From: Bacteroidia bacterium
Lineage (GTDB): Bacteria > Bacteroidota > Bacteroidia > Flavobacteriales > Flavobacteriaceae
Assembly: GCA_018679315.1 (NCBI GenBank)
Contig: JAHHLF010000264.1
Span: forward strand, 1-22,936
Direction: 5' to 3'
Length of the DNA: 22,936 bases
Program-made: the position numbers and the translations under genes
Part shown: positions 21,956 to 22,936 of the stretch, piece by piece
Numbering within the stretch: position 1 is the stretch's first letter
Layout: every line of letters starts with the position of its first letter
Notes under the pieces: model-generated
Database searches by the model: none
Told to the model about the DNA's origin: nothing
The model's input: only the letters and a program-made list of their open reading frames with translations

Positions 21956-22883
21956 GGCCAATTTTACTTTGAACGGTTTGAATAAAAATATCGTTAGTCG
22001 AAGGTATCCTCTCGACAAAATTGTTAACTGTCCCTTTTCCAGAAAGAAAATTTAGAAAAGAGCGGGTGTCCGAATCAGGTAATTGTACGTCGAACTCCAA
22101 TTGCTTGTCGATTTGGTTAAAAGTTACTGCTGAAATTGTAAATGCCCTCTGAATATCCCTAAGAATGTCCTCTCCTCCATCCACATGAATACCTACTTCA
22201 AATTTGTTATTCTTATAGGCCTTTTTTATATCAGATAATTTTCCATCCAGGATGATCTCCGCTTCGTTGAGCAAGGCAATATATTCGCATAGCTCTTCTA
22301 CGGTTTCCATGCGATGAGTAGAAAATATAATGGACGTTCCTTTTGCATTAAGTGCAAGAATTTCGTCTTTAATGAGATTCGCATTAATAGGGTCAAAACC
22401 GCTGAAAGGTTCATCAAATATCAATAATTTGGGTTGATGCAAAATGGTCACAATAAATTGGATCTTCTGAGCCATCCCCTTCGAGAGTTCCTGTACTTTT
22501 CGTCCCCACCAATCCCCAATATCAAATCGCTCAAACCAATACTTTAAACGGGTTTTGGCCTCCAATTTACTAAGTCCTTTTAATTGCGCCAGATACATAG
22601 TTTGCTCGCCCACCTTCATGCTTTTGTACAAGCCTCGTTCTTCGGGCAGGTACCCGATTTGCATCACGTGATGTGGTTGAAGAAGTTGCCCATCAAAATA
22701 GACCTGGCCTTGATCAGGAACCGTTATTTGATTGATAATTCGCAGCAGCGTAGTTTTGCCTGCACCATTAGGACCTAAAACCCCATAAATACTGCCTCTG
22801 GGCATCTGGATCGAAACATTGTTCAATGCCTGATGGTTACCAAAACTTTTAGAGAGCTTATCTGCTACCAGAATATGATCCAT
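21948..22883 (-). CDS. ABC transporter ATPase (NatA/YhaQ-like)
   Basis: A 311-residue ATP-binding subunit for the permease gene that overlaps its end. Walker A is GPNGAGKTT (37-45), the Q-loop region is IGYLPEERGLY (76-86; the Glu-rich form usual in NatA/YhaQ proteins), signature LSKGM (133-137), Walker B LLIFDEP (153-159) with catalytic Glu158, D-loop SGFD, and switch His190 in FSTHR. The last third (about 220-311) is a weakly conserved regulatory tail, FEVGIHVDGGEDILRDIQ onward, also usual in this group. All catalytic residues are present. It opens the minus-strand five-gene unit and has a TATATTTG element 15 bases before its ATG. Confidence 0.94.
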   Translation of the reverse strand: MDHILVADKLSKSFGNHQALNNVSIQMPRGSIYGVLGPNGAGKTTLLRIINQITVPDQGQVYFDGQLLQPHHVMQIGYLPEERGLYKSMKVGEQTMYLAQLKGLSKLEAKTRLKYWFERFDIGDWWGRKVQELSKGMAQKIQFIVTILHQPKLLIFDEPFSGFDPINANLIKDEILALNAKGTSIIFSTHRMETVEELCEYIALLNEAEIILDGKLSDIKKAYKNNKFEVGIHVDGGEDILRDIQRAFTISAVTFNQIDKQLEFDVQLPDSDTRSFLNFLSGKGTVNNFVERIPSTNDIFIQTVQSKIGHV

Positions 22884-22897
22884 ACAGCTTGTTTCTT

Positions 22898-22905
22898 CAA
22901 ATATA
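22898..22905 (-). promoter_or_regulatory. Putative -7 element upstream of the five-gene ABC-MscS-regulator unit
   Basis: TATATTTG on the minus strand is a clean TAnnTTTG match, 14 bases between its end and the ATG of the ABC ATPase gene, which implies a very short leader. The -33 motif would fall at about 22924-22928, where no TTG is seen. Confidence 0.45.
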
Positions 22906-22936
22906 GATAAATGGCATATAGCTTTTCTCGGGTATC

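Overview
The window comes from a member of the Bacteroidota, most likely a marine-type Flavobacteriaceae. Signs of this are the long NusB, the DUF3276, DUF1573 and DUF6268 families, the cyclophilin-FKBP fusion, signal peptides ending in ...GQ, weak Shine-Dalgarno sequences, and repeated TAnnTTTG elements upstream of genes (the flavobacterial -7 promoter motif). I see no tRNA, rRNA, CRISPR array, insertion sequence or prophage. Coding density is high: no gene-free stretch exceeds about 190 bases, and the longest are the divergent promoter regions at 16757-16946 and 4169-4344.

Layout. (1) 1-1582, minus strand: class 2 dihydroorotate dehydrogenase pyrD, running off the left edge, behind a small secreted helical protein. 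(2) 1709-2302, plus strand: a YdeI/DUF1801 protein, facing the minus-strand unit nusB - DUF1573 lipoprotein - yajC (4168-2395), with a two-way hairpin terminator between them. (3) 4345-9164, plus strand: a one-polypeptide ABC exporter, a DUF3276 PUR-domain protein with a clear terminator, and a large secreted M14 metallocarboxypeptidase split by a one-base frameshift near 7963. (4) 11117-9166, minus strand: a bile acid:sodium symporter-type carrier and a membrane acyltransferase. (5) 11268-12754, plus strand: a tightly packed VOC - thioredoxin-fold - GNAT unit, meeting a minus-strand BstA/YfiT-type DinB gene end to end. (6) 16756-13495, minus strand: PPK2, a secreted M28 peptidase coupled to it by ATGA, then a cyclophilin-FKBP double isomerase with its own promoter motif. 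A 29-residue hydrophobic micro-ORF lies at 13409-13498. (7) 16947-17639, plus strand: a secreted, cysteine-patterned helical protein of unknown function behind an operator-like palindrome. (8) 22883-17666, minus strand: a five-gene unit: ABC ATPase, ABC-2 permease, MscS channel, DUF6268 protein, and an NtrC-like response regulator.

Most genes are core housekeeping or envelope functions: pyrimidine synthesis, transcription and secretion factors, lipid acylation, protein folding, secreted peptidases. I did not find a mobile defence or biosynthetic island. The least ordinary parts are the five-gene envelope unit, whose regulator has no DNA-binding domain and a GAFTSA loop in place of GAFTGA; the non-ATG start of the DUF6268 gene; the broken M14 gene; the micro-ORF; and the palindrome before the cysteine-patterned secreted protein.
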